Shown here: piece after piece, positions 1 through 13,057 of the stretch
Layout of the letters: each line of letters begins with the position of its first letter
Position numbering within the stretch: position 1 is the stretch's first letter
Assembly (NCBI GenBank): GCA_000697055.1
Contig: JNDT01001583.1
Coordinates: 1-27,044 of the forward strand
Direction: 5' to 3'
Source of the DNA: Saksenaea vasiformis B4078
Lineage: Eukaryota > Mucoromycota > Mucoromycetes > Mucorales > Saksenaeaceae
DNA length: 27,044 nt
Made by a program: the position numbers and the translations under genes
Notes under the pieces: model-generated
What the model was told of the DNA's origin: nothing
Database searches by the model: none
Seen by the model: the letters and a program-made list of their open reading frames with translations, nothing else

Positions 1-255
1 TTCCTTTCAAAGAACCTACATTTCCTGATTATTTTGAGTTCATATTCTCCTTCCACAATATCATTTACCAGTTGAAGGCAACGAACTCTCTGGAGCGTGG
101 ATGAGTGCATCCTCACTCATACACTCCACGGGAGGAGTTGTCAACGGTTTGTGTACATCTGGTGCCTCAATTTTTTGATTGAAGAAGGATGTAATTAACG
201 TCTGGTTTGGAGGTAGAGGTTTAGGGTTGGTTCTGCGTCTTTTACGCATGGTCAT
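1..255 (-). CDS. 5' part of an unidentified gene with an N-terminal PIP box (runs off left edge)
   Basis: I read an N-terminal exon from an ATG at 255 (alternatives at 249 and 315) to a donor GTAAAT at about 74, then a putative intron of roughly 55 nt ending in TAG near 16, with the gene continuing off the edge. The start at 255 is preferred because the sequence upstream is pyrimidine-rich leader whose translation is only Ser/Phe/Leu. The protein begins with a basic NLS-like patch (MRKRRR), followed by QTLITSFF at residues 18-25, a perfect match to the PCNA-interacting consensus Q-x-x-[ILM]-x-x-[FY]-[FY]. N-terminal PIP boxes occur in replication and repair proteins such as Msh6, uracil-DNA glycosylase and RNase H2B. 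Too little is present to name the gene. A replication or repair role is inference from one motif. Confidence 0.5.
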
Positions 256-612
256 AATAGAAGACAATGAAAACAGAAAAAGGAGGAAAGAAGATTGATG
301 CGTTTCTTGTGACATTTTAACAGACAGCTGCAAACCTTCGCTTCACTCATGTACCAATCACGTTAGATTTGGTTAAAAAAAAGCACCGCCTTATTCATCC
401 AATCAGCATTGAAACTTTGAAGTCAAAGATCTTAATTATACCAGCTGTGGTGCTCGCTTCGCTTCGCAACACTGCTTTTCTATGGGAAAAAGAAATATTA
501 TTGAGAAGATTTTAAGGAAGGCTGAAGATTCTGTTGGCAAGAAATAATTTGTTCAATTGCCGAAAGTTTGTTGCTGGAATATATGGATAAAAAAGAACTA
601 TATAAAAAAAAG

Positions 613-712
613 AGTGCATGAAGGAAGAATCTATGTAAAAGAAAAGATGATGTAAAGAAGACGCACTGTGAAGGAAGAGACGATGTGAAAGAAAAGATGG
701 TATAAAAGAAGA
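613..712. repeat. Tandem duplication, 50-bp unit
   Basis: Two adjacent copies (613-662 and 663-712) share the backbone tgaaggaaga...atgt.aaagaaaagatg, with matching positions exactly 50 bp apart. The purine bias of the strand makes slippage a likely origin. Confidence 0.6.
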
Positions 713-766
713 AAGATCTTTATATTTTTTTGCTTGATCATACTTCTTTTTTTTTTGAAAGTTGCG

Positions 767-1062
767 ACTTTCGCTTCGCTCAATAGCAATCGTTGTATGG
801 GAAAGAATTGGAAAGACACAGAAGGAGATGGTGAATAATATACCTTCTAATTGATATGCTTGATCTAGTGTCTTTCGGTACCAAGGAAAGCACACTCCGA
901 AAAGTGCTTGTGTTACTTTCGCTTTGCTCAATGGCAATTGTTTTATGGGAAAGAGTTGAAAAAGACGGAGAAGGAGACGGTGGATAATACGCTTTCTAAT
1001 TGATAATGCTTGGCCTAGTGTCTTTCGGTGCTGAGAGAAGTTCACTCCAAAAAGTGCTTACC
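767..1062. repeat. Tandem duplication, 149-bp unit
   Basis: Copy 1 starts at 767 (actttcgcttcgctcaat) and copy 2 at 916 (actttcgctttgctcaat). Both continue through a shared series: tatgggaaag, gaaggaga.ggtg.ataata, ttctaattgat, ctagtgtctttcggt and a terminal cactcc.aaaagtgctt. The copies differ by scattered substitutions and small indels, so the duplication is not recent. The end of copy 2 forms the left arm of the hairpin at 1037-1101. Confidence 0.75.
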
Positions 1063-1101
1063 AGAGCGCAGCGGAGGTAAGCACTTTTTGGAGTGAACTT
1101 C
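1037..1101. repeat. Perfect inverted repeat (26-bp arms, 13-nt loop)
   Basis: The arm 1037-1062 is the exact reverse complement of 1076-1101 (core CACTCCAAAAAGTGCTTACC), separated by the GC-rich loop 1063-1075. The left arm coincides with the end of the 149-bp repeat, so the structure may be two transposon termini joined head to head. No target-site duplication is obvious. Confidence 0.85.
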
Positions 1102-1756
1102 CCGCCTGGCATAGCAAAGTTGAATAGGCATATCGTTGAATAGTTTAGGAAGGTACAGATAAGGTCTAAAACCATGTCAGATTAAATGATTATTTGCTAC
1201 ACTCAAGTAAGCTGGCCAGTATAGGAAGTAAGATCGTGAAATGCTGCCAAGTTAAGTTACATGCACACACACACACTCTCTGGAGTAACGGAAGGAGAAA
1301 AGAGATCATGTGATTTAACGAGCTCCAATGAGGATTGAGAAATGCACTTATTTCCAACCAATCACAGCGGGGAAAACTGGACCAAACTATTATATACTAA
1401 GCCCGACACCCAATCTGAGTTGGTAATTGCAAACCAAAAATTTTTATATTCAGCAGAGGAAGAAAGATCCAAATACGTACAAGCACGATAGATGTAAGAA
1501 AAACATCTGTGGCTGGCTGTCATGAAATCAGGAGCTGCGTGCATACTTTGCCAATGTGTTAATTAGAAACACTGACCATCTTCACTTACGAAGGACGGAC
1601 TTCTCATTTGGAAAGGAAAACTCGAAATGAGCTAGCGTATGTACCTGAAATCAACCAACCCCTTCTCTTTCACCTCCTGCTCACAGACCACCTCACTTAC
1701 GGGAAAACGACCCAAAACAAGTATTAGCCTAGAGGAAATATTATATTATAAATTTT

Positions 1757-4703
1757 TTAAAAGAGATAGACAGATTGTGTCAAAGGTAATGAAGCTACAG
1801 GGTCACAGACGCAATCGACTCCATCTGCCGTCACTTTGTAGGTCTCCGGGTCGACGTGAATCTTTGGCATTGTATCGTTCAGCTGCATATCTTTCTTGGT
1901 AATGGAACGGCAGCGCTTTACAGCCTCTGCTCGTTTTCTCAGACCATACATGTCAATTATTCCTGAAGTGATTGACAGTTGTGATACGAAGACCATACAG
2001 CTGCTGGATATACTGGAAGCATAAGCACCATACATTGGCCTGGATATAATGGGTTGTGTTGTTGGAATAGAAGCGTTGGCATCACCTGTTAAAATAAAAA
2101 ATAAAATAAAAAACAATTAGCCTCATGAAGCGGTAAATAGGAGGGAAGGAAGGACTGTACCCATTTGGCCCCAAACGATAATGCCACTTTTCAATATTAA
2201 CTCGGGTTTTGTACCAAAAAATGCTGGTGTAAATGCGACAAGATCGGCCACTTTGCCAACCTCAATAGAGCCTACTAAATGGCCGATACCATGCGCGATA
2301 GCCCTAAACATTCCCTTTCTTTTTAAACTCGCTGCCACCTTGCTTGCATATAACTTACGGATTGATAGTGTATTTTGCGATGTATCGTTTAATTCGGAAA
2401 TTGTCTCCCGGTTTACCATCATCCTCTGGTAAAGCACCACGCTGTTGTTTCATTTTACTAGCTGTCTTCCATGTTCGTAAGATCACCTCGCCAACACGTC
2501 CCATAGCTTGTGAATCCTAATAGCCAAATTATTCAGCGAAAGACACAGACGCTAAAAGCATATCTTTTTACCGAGCTGATCATGCTTATTGCACCTATAT
2601 CGTGTAAAACATCTTCTGCAGCAATCGTCTCTGCACGGATTCGACTTTCAGCAAATGCAACATCCTCTGGGATCGATTTGGAGAGATGATGGCAAACCAT
2701 CAACATATCCACATGCTCATCAAGTGTGTTGGTTGTGAAAGGTCGTGTGGGGTTTGTTGATGAAGGCAATACATTCGGTTCACCACAGACACGTATAACT
2801 GTGTGAAGCAGTCATTTGCATGGCCTGTATTGCGCCGCTACTTACTATCTGGAGCATGTCCACCTCCAGCACCCTCACTATGGTAGGTATGAATAGTTCT
2901 TCCTTTAAAGGCGGCTATGGTTGACTCGACAAAACCAGCTTCATTTAACGTATCGGTGTGGATAGTAACCTAAATCAAATCAGCTGTTTCTCTTCAAGAG
3001 TCCATGATATATGTACCTGCACGTCATTCTCATCGCACATTTCCATACAGGCATCGATAGCTGCAGGCGTGGTTCCCCAGTCCTCATGTAGTTTCATACC
3101 GAGACAGCCCGCCTGGATGGCCTCCACTAATACTTCCTTATTTGCACAGTTTCCTTTACCGGTAAAGCCGAAGTTCAAGGGAAGATCATCTGTTGCTTTC
3201 AGCATCGCTTCGATGTGGTACTTCCCAGGTGTGCAGGTAGTCGCATTGGTACCCGTATTTGGGCCCGTACCACCTCCAATCAAAGTGGTTATCCCGCTTG
3301 CTAACGCCTATGCAGTGATTTCCAGCTCAGTTTCTTCTGACGCGAATTTACTTACCTCGTAACATAGTTGTGGACAAATGAAGTGGATGTGTGTATCGAT
3401 AGCGCCTGCTGTGAATATTTTTCCTTCTCCTGCTAATGCTTCCGTGGCGGCACCCACAACCATTCCAGGCGTGACACCATCCATCACGTCAGGATTTCCT
3501 GCTTTGCCAATACCCACGATGATCCCATTCTTGATGCCAATATCCGCCTTGTAAATTCCCGTGTAGTCGATAATGAGAGCATTGGTAATCACAAGATCCA
3601 GAACATAGTCATCCCCAAGCGCAGTTGTTTGTCCCATGCCTTCACGAAGTACCTTTCCGCCTCCAAATTTGCACTCATCTCCGTACACTGTAAAGTCCTT
3701 TTCCACACGAGCCCAAAGGTCGGTATTACCCAGGCGCACAAGATCCCCTGTTGTAGGTCCGAAATGATCCACATAATAGGATCGATCAAGTTTATAGGGC
3801 TCAGAAGGAAGTAATGGAGACTCTGCGCTGTGCATAAAGCCAAGCCCGGTCAAATTCTTCATGATTTGAGGAAGTCTTGTCATATCAACGGGGCCAGATG
3901 CCAGGTTGTTGCCACCCGAAATGACTTTGTTGCCTCCGATTTCTACCAACGTCACTGTCTTAACGTCACCTGGCTCAAAACGAATAGCAGAACCGGCGGG
4001 TATATCCAGGCGCATGCCGTACGCCGCCGCGCGATTAAACTGAAGAGCAGCATTCGCCTCGATAAAATGGAAGTGGCTGCCAACCTTTCCTTACAACATA
4101 AATCGATAAGAAAAGAAAAATGAGAAAACGTTTGTATGTGCAAACCTGAATTGGTCTATCTCCTTGGTTGCTGACTGTCAACGATAGTCTTTTGCGACCT
4201 TTGTTCAGTTCAATAACACCTGTGAGAGGAATCACTGCTCCCGGTTGGTCTTCTTGGTTTGGCGTCACAAGTTGAAACTTGGATGGATCTGGAACGGGGA
4301 AAAAGCTGCCATATAGTGCCAGATCGAGATTGCCATCATCTGTGCATAGCGGGTCATGTACGGTCACCAAATACGTGCCATCTGGAAAAGTACCCTCCAC
4401 CTGTACCTCGTTCACTGTACTCAATGCATCAGGAAGAACGTGGCGTCGGCCAAGCATCTGTTTCCCCATGTCCATCAGCTGGGCAACCGAATAGGCTCCA
4501 TCACGCATAAGCTCCAATAATTGAGATGCTATAAGCGCTGTGGCTTCCGTATGATTTAGTTTAATTCCACGTGCTAACCGTTTCTGAGCAAGAAAACCAA
4601 CTTTTCAAGTTATTATTGTTAGACAGCATGAAACTTGCAAGGCGTACGCTGTCAAACCTTGGTGGAGTAACAGTTTGTCAATTTCACGTGGAATAAGTCG
4701 CAT
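1757..4703 (-). CDS. Urease, complete single-chain fungal type (9 exons, 833 aa)
   Basis: Hydrolyses urea to ammonia and carbamate in the cytoplasm; needs two Ni ions loaded by accessory proteins not present here. Exons from the start: 4658-4703, 4146-4600, 3356-4084, 3017-3307, 2846-2969, 2572-2798, 2359-2516, 2161-2303, 1757-2085. All junctions keep phase and the total is 834 codons including TAA, the usual length for fungal and plant ureases. Domains run in the order gamma (about 1-100), beta, then alpha TIM-barrel. Ni ligands and catalytic residues are all present: His399 and His401 (DTHIHF), carbamylated Lys482 (MKLHEDWG), His511 (TIHTD), His537 (TYHSEG), flap Cys584-His585 (MVCHHL) and Asp625 (SSDSQAMG). 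Each sits exactly eight positions before the jack bean numbering (407, 409, 490, 519, 545, 592, 593, 633). Introns 1 and 2 are odd: GTTTG donors and AAAG acceptors. The enzyme should be functional. Confidence 0.97.
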
Positions 4704-6420
4704 ACTGTAGGCAGACAAGTAAAAAACGTAGGATTGAAGGAATAAAAGAAAAGAAAAGAAAGAAAAAAAAAGAACGGAGAGATACGTTATCGTTATCTTT
4801 TACTGATAAGTGTTTCAAGGTCACACACATATCGGGTAGTTAATGTAATGCGCACATGATCGCCAAACTTTCTCTGTAAATCGAAAAAAAAGCGATGTAA
4901 AGATCCCCAGCTATAACCAACAACAAGTTTCTTTTGGGATACCATGAGGTTATTCTCTTGTTCCCACGCTACCTAATCTAAAATGGTAAGTTTGAATACT
5001 TCAGCTTGCAGTTCGCTGCTTGTTGCTCATTGCGCGCCTCTGTTACTTAGGATTATCTGCAGCGAAAAGCAACTGGTTATATTCCCTATCGCTCGCTTTG
5101 TATCAGGACTTTTATGCTATCTCTCACAACAAATAGTGCTTATCTACCGTTGGTAGCCGCTGCATTATAAACAATTGCAATGGTTGTTATCTGAGCGCAT
5201 AAACTTCAATTGCATGAAGGTGCTGAGTTTGCAGGTTGCTTTCAATGTTTATAGAGGCTGCAACGATCGGAGCAACTTGGACGAGACGCCTCTAATAAAT
5301 ACCTCTTTCGCATCAACCGCATTTCTGTAAGGCATTGTTTATCAAGGTTATCTAAACAAAAGAGAATCCCGAGCACAAACAATACGGACGTTATCTTCGG
5401 TGTCTCAAAAGTCTAAAGCAGGGGTGTCATCATCCAGCATCCCCGCCTCTGGTCTTGCTATCAACGTAAGCTTACACTCAACGACGAAACGCGTTAGGAT
5501 TGGAGAATCTGCTTTTTAGATTATAATGGGCACTTAATAAGAAGTGATTAGGAAATGCGACAGATCGCTGGTAAGATCCATTTACAATAAAGTATATACT
5601 AAACGTTGAATACGTTACAAATATTCCACTTGATAGTTCATAAATGCAGACGAAATGACCCTGCTTTGTTCAGTCGTCGTACAGTGCCAAATGGATAGAT
5701 GTTACTAAAAACAATCTAGCTAAGAAAGTCTTATCCACCGTTTAACTACAACGAATTCGCAAAAAGAGATATTCTGACCCTATAAGCAACGTTTCTTGTA
5801 GTCCCCCTTCCACGCAATCTATGTTAGTGGATAGTGGTTAAATCGAATAAGCAGCTAGCTGGATTCATCTTTTCGACCAGACGAGCTCGAAAAGCCAAGT
5901 GGATCGTATGAAAAGAAAAAAAATATCTAAGCTGGTGACCGTTGCATGGCAGTGTCATACACCTGGGGGTACTTGGGTACATGGATGATATCTTTCCTGC
6001 GACACGACTTTGGCGTCTGCTTTAAGGTTCTGTGTTTAATGCTTTCCTTCGCGTACTTTCGTAGATGTTTTCTCGTTCGCAATACGCAGGCCTACCTGCT
6101 AATCAAGCAGGAAAGCGTGTTACGCTTGACACGGAATAGCTGCTATGTTCTCACTTATTCTGAGTCTACATATCCACCCTTCAACAACGATTGTCTCGTC
6201 AACGTAATGCAATTATCTTTCAGCAATCTGTTTCAGATTCGAAGTTGTTATTAAAAATCTCAATGTGATGGAATAGAAGGGAAATGTGCTGGTTTTAAGG
6301 CCACAATGCTTGAAAGCTGAGAAACCCAAAAAAAAAGCGGGTATTTACGTCATCGCAAGAAATAATATTGGCATTTGGTGTTGTGGCATTCGGGAGTCGC
6401 AGGTTTTCCCACTTATCACT
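4704..6420. other. Divergent intergenic spacer between urease and PUF60
   Basis: This 1.7-kb stretch separates two divergently transcribed genes and should hold both promoters. Besides the GATA cluster and a purine-rich tract (4738-4780) I see no recognisable feature. Several short overlapping open frames lie at about 5214-5520, one with donor-like GTAAGG and GTAAGC ends; another at 5946-6254 starts with ATG. None resembles a known family or shows a convincing splice chain, so no gene is called. Confidence 0.55.
4781..4810. promoter_or_regulatory. GATA-site cluster at the urease promoter
   Basis: Within 30 bp there are four GATA cores: GATA at 4781, TTATC at 4787-4791, TTATC at 4793-4797 and GATAAG at 4805-4810. 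They lie about 80-105 bp upstream of the urease start codon. In fungi, closely spaced GATA sites at urea-pathway genes are bound by AreA/Nit2/Gln3-type nitrogen regulators. That family knowledge plus the tight cluster makes nitrogen control plausible. Binding itself is inference. Confidence 0.5.
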
Positions 6421-8935
6421 ATGGCAGATTCAAATACCGAAAAAGAGCACACGGTAGATGCGCAATCAACCGACGGCGTTGAAAGGGACGCCAAAAGACG
6501 TTTGGTGGAAGAACCCGAGTCGAAAGAAAACGTCAAGCGATCTAGAGCTGACGGTATGAGATCCCTAATCGCGCGCATCTACGTCTAAAGGTCAACCATT
6601 ACACAAAAAAAAGTAGAGCTAGCACCAACGTATCAAAAGCGTTGGCATGATCCTAGTGCGATGGTGTTATCGGAAGATCAAAAGGAGAGATTGGAGAAAG
6701 CAAAAGCTTATGCACGGGAAATGAAGCCCAAGGTAACTGAAGAATGCTTGAACTCCCTTGAATAGCAGACTTATGGCTTACACGTTTTGTGTGTGTAGCT
6801 TAGCAAGCGACATTTAATACCAGGATTAACCGATTCAAATGCTAACAGTGCGCTTCCGTCAGCCCTTCTATCAGCAAATCCACACATTGCATCAGGGGTT
6901 GATGTCCGAACGCTTTCTGTCTTATCTCGGATCTATGTAGGAAGTATCAATTTTGAGCTCAATGAGATGCATCTCAAGGCGGTGTTCAGTCAGTTTGGCA
7001 CAATTAAAAGCGTCAGCATGTCCATTGATCCCGTCACGATGCGACATAAAGGCTTCTGCTTTATTGAATTCGAGACACCAGAAGCAGCATCTTTGGCGCT
7101 GGAAGCCATGAACGGTGCAGACTTAGGTGGAAGGTACGGCGGTCATAACGTATACCGTACAGGATTTAGCCCCGGTTAGGCAGCTTAAAGTCGGACGACC
7201 CAACAACTACACTGCAGCGTCATCGATTGGTATACCCTCCCCTCGAAAAAGCCAGATCTATGTTTCAAATATCAACGAGCTCATTACCGAGGACAATATG
7301 AGCAGCATATTTGGTGCCTTTGGGCCCATTAAGAAATGCATTCTTTTGGTAAGGAAAGAGGACTAGCAAAACAGCATTAACTTACTTCAAACAAGCCTGA
7401 TCTACTGACAAGAAAACACAAAGGATATGGGTGAGTTGTGCGAGAGAGAGAGGGGTGTGGAAGAGCGAAAAGAGTAGGGTTGGTTAAAGGGGATCTGTGG
7501 CTATGGAGAGATGGGATCGACGTCAATATGATCATATCAGCGAGGAAAAGATCGGCTTATCTCAAGCTTTATATTTTTTTGTCTGTTTTTCTTTTACCTT
7601 GCTATATCCATCGTTTCCTTTATCATATCACCCTTTTCTTTTACCTTCTGCTCAATGCGAACAAACTACGAGTCAAGTAACCGATGTGATCCATCCTATA
7701 TATATCTTGGTAAAGTATGTGCGTTGCTAATAATGAAGAAACGTAGAATCCTAAATGGATGATGGAGATGATTTATCGGTTTATTTGATCTCATTCTTTT
7801 CTTGTTCTTTTTCTTCTTCTCTTTTTTCTTCTCTACCCTTTTCTTGTCTCGCTCTCTATGTATCCTTGTACAATCCATCTCTTCTTCAGCTGTGCCGACC
7901 ATCTGCGTTGACGTAGCTTCCGAGCGATTCGGGTCGATTCACCATCAATCAACAATTCGACGGGTGTTGGTTCCTTTCGGCGTGGACTCAGAGCTTAAGC
8001 AGCTATGATTGGACGGATACTTATCCTTGGTTCGTTGGTAGATTTATTGAATTCGAAGACGAAGCAGCAGCGACGACAGCTATACAATCCATGAATAATT
8101 TCGAAATTGGTGGGCAACATCTCCGTGTATCTCGCTGCATCATCGGTGGTCCACTGGGTGAGGGTATGAAAGCGTTAGAAATGATGCCTGCACCGCCTTC
8201 AGAATTTGCGGTAGCCAATGACGTTATGAGCAAAGTCAACGCCAATATCGAAAGTTTGGGTTTAAACAAAAAGCGTGAGATACCCATGCCATCCATTCAT
8301 GGAAACGGTAAGGAGTACATTTTGAAACCTTGTTACTAATAACCTGTAGTCCCTGTGACAAAAGCAGCCATAGCGCGAATTGCAAAAGATCAAGTGGCAC
8401 GGATACAAGGTACTCTGGTCGATTCTGTGGCAAAAGAGGAAAATATGAGCATCAACTCAAGTCAGCGTTATGTTATCATGCAAAAACTAGCTGCTAGCAG
8501 AGAAGAGGTAAAGCTATATATGATTGGATGTATTTAACTAAACATGCCTCTGTATATAGATGTCGCCGGTTATTATGGTTCAAAATGCAGTAGCTGCATC
8601 AGAAGTTGATGAAGGACTACAAGAAGAGTTTTCAGAAGAATGTAGCAAATTTGGAGCTGTCGTTCGTGTGAAGATACAAACGACTACGGATGAAAGTGGG
8701 GTGACTGGTTTAGGTGGTGAAGAAACAGGTCGCAAACCAGGTGATGGCGACGTTAAAATCTTTGTGGAATTTCATTCCACTGAATGTAAGTGTGACCCAT
8801 TTGATATATCGGTCACTCATACTTTCCATAGCTGCAGAAAAAGCCTGCAAAGTGTTGGATGGTCGATGGTTTGGTGGTAGACAGCTCAAAGCAACAGCAC
8901 TAACAAAGGCGGATGCGAAGAATATGGCGCTTTGA
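6421..8935 (+). CDS. PUF60-type poly(U)-binding splicing factor (9 exons, 513 aa)
   Basis: A nuclear RNA-binding protein that, in its family, cooperates with U2AF at polypyrimidine tracts and joins U2 snRNP recognition. Exons: 6421-6553, 6617-6732, 6799-7133, 7180-7348, 7396-7430, 8042-8307, 8350-8507, 8560-8785, 8832-8935; all phases fit. RRM1 spans about residues 127-200 (RIYVGSINF...GFCFIEF). RRM2 starts near residue 220 (QIYVSNI...GYGFIEFED), with its RNP1 split across the 35-nt exon 5 and exon 6. The C-terminal U2AF-homology motif domain (about 407-505) carries GRWFGGR, the Arg-X-Phe loop that binds UHM ligand motifs. The N-terminus is charged (KRRLVEEPESKENVKRSRAD). The length is close to human PUF60. 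Intron 5 is 611 nt, ten times its neighbours, and interrupts RRM2. The start ATG is the first in frame after a plausible leader. Confidence 0.93.
7431..8041 (+). other. Long pyrimidine-rich intron 5 of the PUF60 gene with a decoy 3' splice site
   Basis: The intron runs from GTGAGT (7431) to GGTAG (8041), 611 nt against 42-66 nt for the others. It has two U-rich blocks (about 7579-7660 and 7793-7882). The second ends in a strong acceptor-like TCTTCTTCAG (AG at 7888-7889). Splicing exon 5 to that AG would add seven codons and then an in-frame TGA at 7909-7911, truncating RRM2. The true acceptor at 8041 has a weaker pyrimidine context. Use of the decoy is inference from sequence. Confidence 0.6.
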
Positions 8936-12134
<3,199 letters not shown>

Positions 12135-13057
12135 ATAAAGCAGTTGTGATTTTTTTAAGTTGGATACTATTCCCAAATCCACTCTAGCACCATGTCTAAC
12201 GACGATCTGGGATAATTGCTAAAATAATATTGTATTTTCAGTAAAGAATGACTATCATTGCCAAGAGTGCATGACCTCAAGATAGAAAAAGAAAAAGAAA
12301 TGTTACACCTAAATAGTGGGATGCAGCGACTTTTGTCAACAGACATTTGCGCGTGGAGCCATGGGGCTTGCACGGAAGAGGTAACTTGTGGTCTATTGAT
12401 GTAAATGATATTTTACGTCGTACATTTCTAAACACGGATGTACCAGGAAATAGCTCTATCAATGGGGGACGACGATCGACCATAGATAGGCGATTTCTAT
12501 TTGTGGAGAGGATATTTTAGATATCCGCTAAATAGACGACTGGAAGCACCAGCTACCCCCTGGGCGCGGGTCGATTTTGATTGGATTGATTTTGGAGCAG
12601 CACCGTGTCAACTCGCAAGTTGCGAGACCTAGGTTGTTCTTTTTCCGGCGGACCTAGCAAAATTCAGGGAGGGTGGAACACGCATGGTATCATGTCTCCT
12701 TTTGTCCCTGTAGTTGACGTGTAAGATGGAAAAAACCATGTTTTCCAAGTGCTAGAACGACGAGAAACACACTAGATAATTAAAAAGAGAATATAGAACT
12801 TGCTGGTCTATTGTATCACCAAATTGGGGATCGACCAATTTGATCGGAGTTCCTTGATGGTGCGATCGTTTTGAGAGCGGAGAAGGGAAGCCTTGATGGG
12901 CGAAGGGAGGATGCGTATTATTCTGTTTTTGGCAGATCATAAAAAAAGTAACGTTACTATCAACTAAAAAGTAAAAAAAAAAAAGAGAAAACGGGTACCC
13001 GCTCCTCCTTTATTTTCTACTTCTCTCTTTTCTTCCCTTCGTTCTTCACTATTCTCA
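12135..13057. other. Intergenic region between CDC5 and the LtrA gene
   Basis: About 920 bp without a convincing gene. AATAAA lies directly after the CDC5 stop. Near 12612-12626 is a perfect palindrome with a one-base centre, CTCGCAAgTTGCGAG. The last 50 bp before 13058 are strongly pyrimidine-rich, a typical leader for the next gene. A 62-codon minus-strand open frame at 12752-12940 looks random. Confidence 0.55.

Larger units (their letters stand above)
334..1756. other. Repeat-rich intergenic region
   Basis: No convincing gene lies here. The region is AT-rich and holds a 50-bp tandem duplication (613-712), a 149-bp tandem duplication (767-1062), a perfect hairpin (1037-1101) and a short AC dinucleotide run near 1263. 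Repeated TTCGCTTCGCTC-like strings (around 451, 770 and 920) suggest members of one repeat family. The 177-codon minus-strand open frame at 512-1045 lies entirely within these repeats and is not considered a gene. The 3' untranslated region of urease probably occupies the last part, below 1757. Confidence 0.6.

Noticed and set aside
451..480. gtgctcgcttcg resembles the 5' end of U6 snRNA
   Set aside because: The match ends after about 12 nt; no ACAGAGA box or 3' part of U6 follows, and similar strings occur in the local repeats.
512..1045. 177-codon minus-strand open frame
   Set aside because: It lies within tandem repeats and low-complexity DNA, and its peptide repeats mirror the DNA duplication rather than a protein family.
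3589..4143. Other open frames overlapping the urease exons
   Set aside because: They are shadows of the conserved urease coding sequence or read through its introns.
5946..6254. 102-codon open frame in the urease-PUF60 spacer
   Set aside because: No family resemblance, no conserved motif, and composition like that of the surrounding spacer.
6611..6616. AAG acceptor for PUF60 intron 1
   Set aside because: A TAG three bases further on keeps the same frame and is canonical, so the AAG is not needed.
7750..7830. Possible C/D-box snoRNA (GATGATGG) in PUF60 intron 5
   Set aside because: No CTGA D box at a suitable distance and no terminal stem.
7696..7902. Lys-rich minus-strand open frame in the long PUF60 intron
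   Set aside because: It is the complement of the pyrimidine tracts; the lysine runs reflect base composition.
12752..12940. 62-codon minus-strand open frame before the LtrA gene
   Set aside because: No motif, no splice partners, and random composition.
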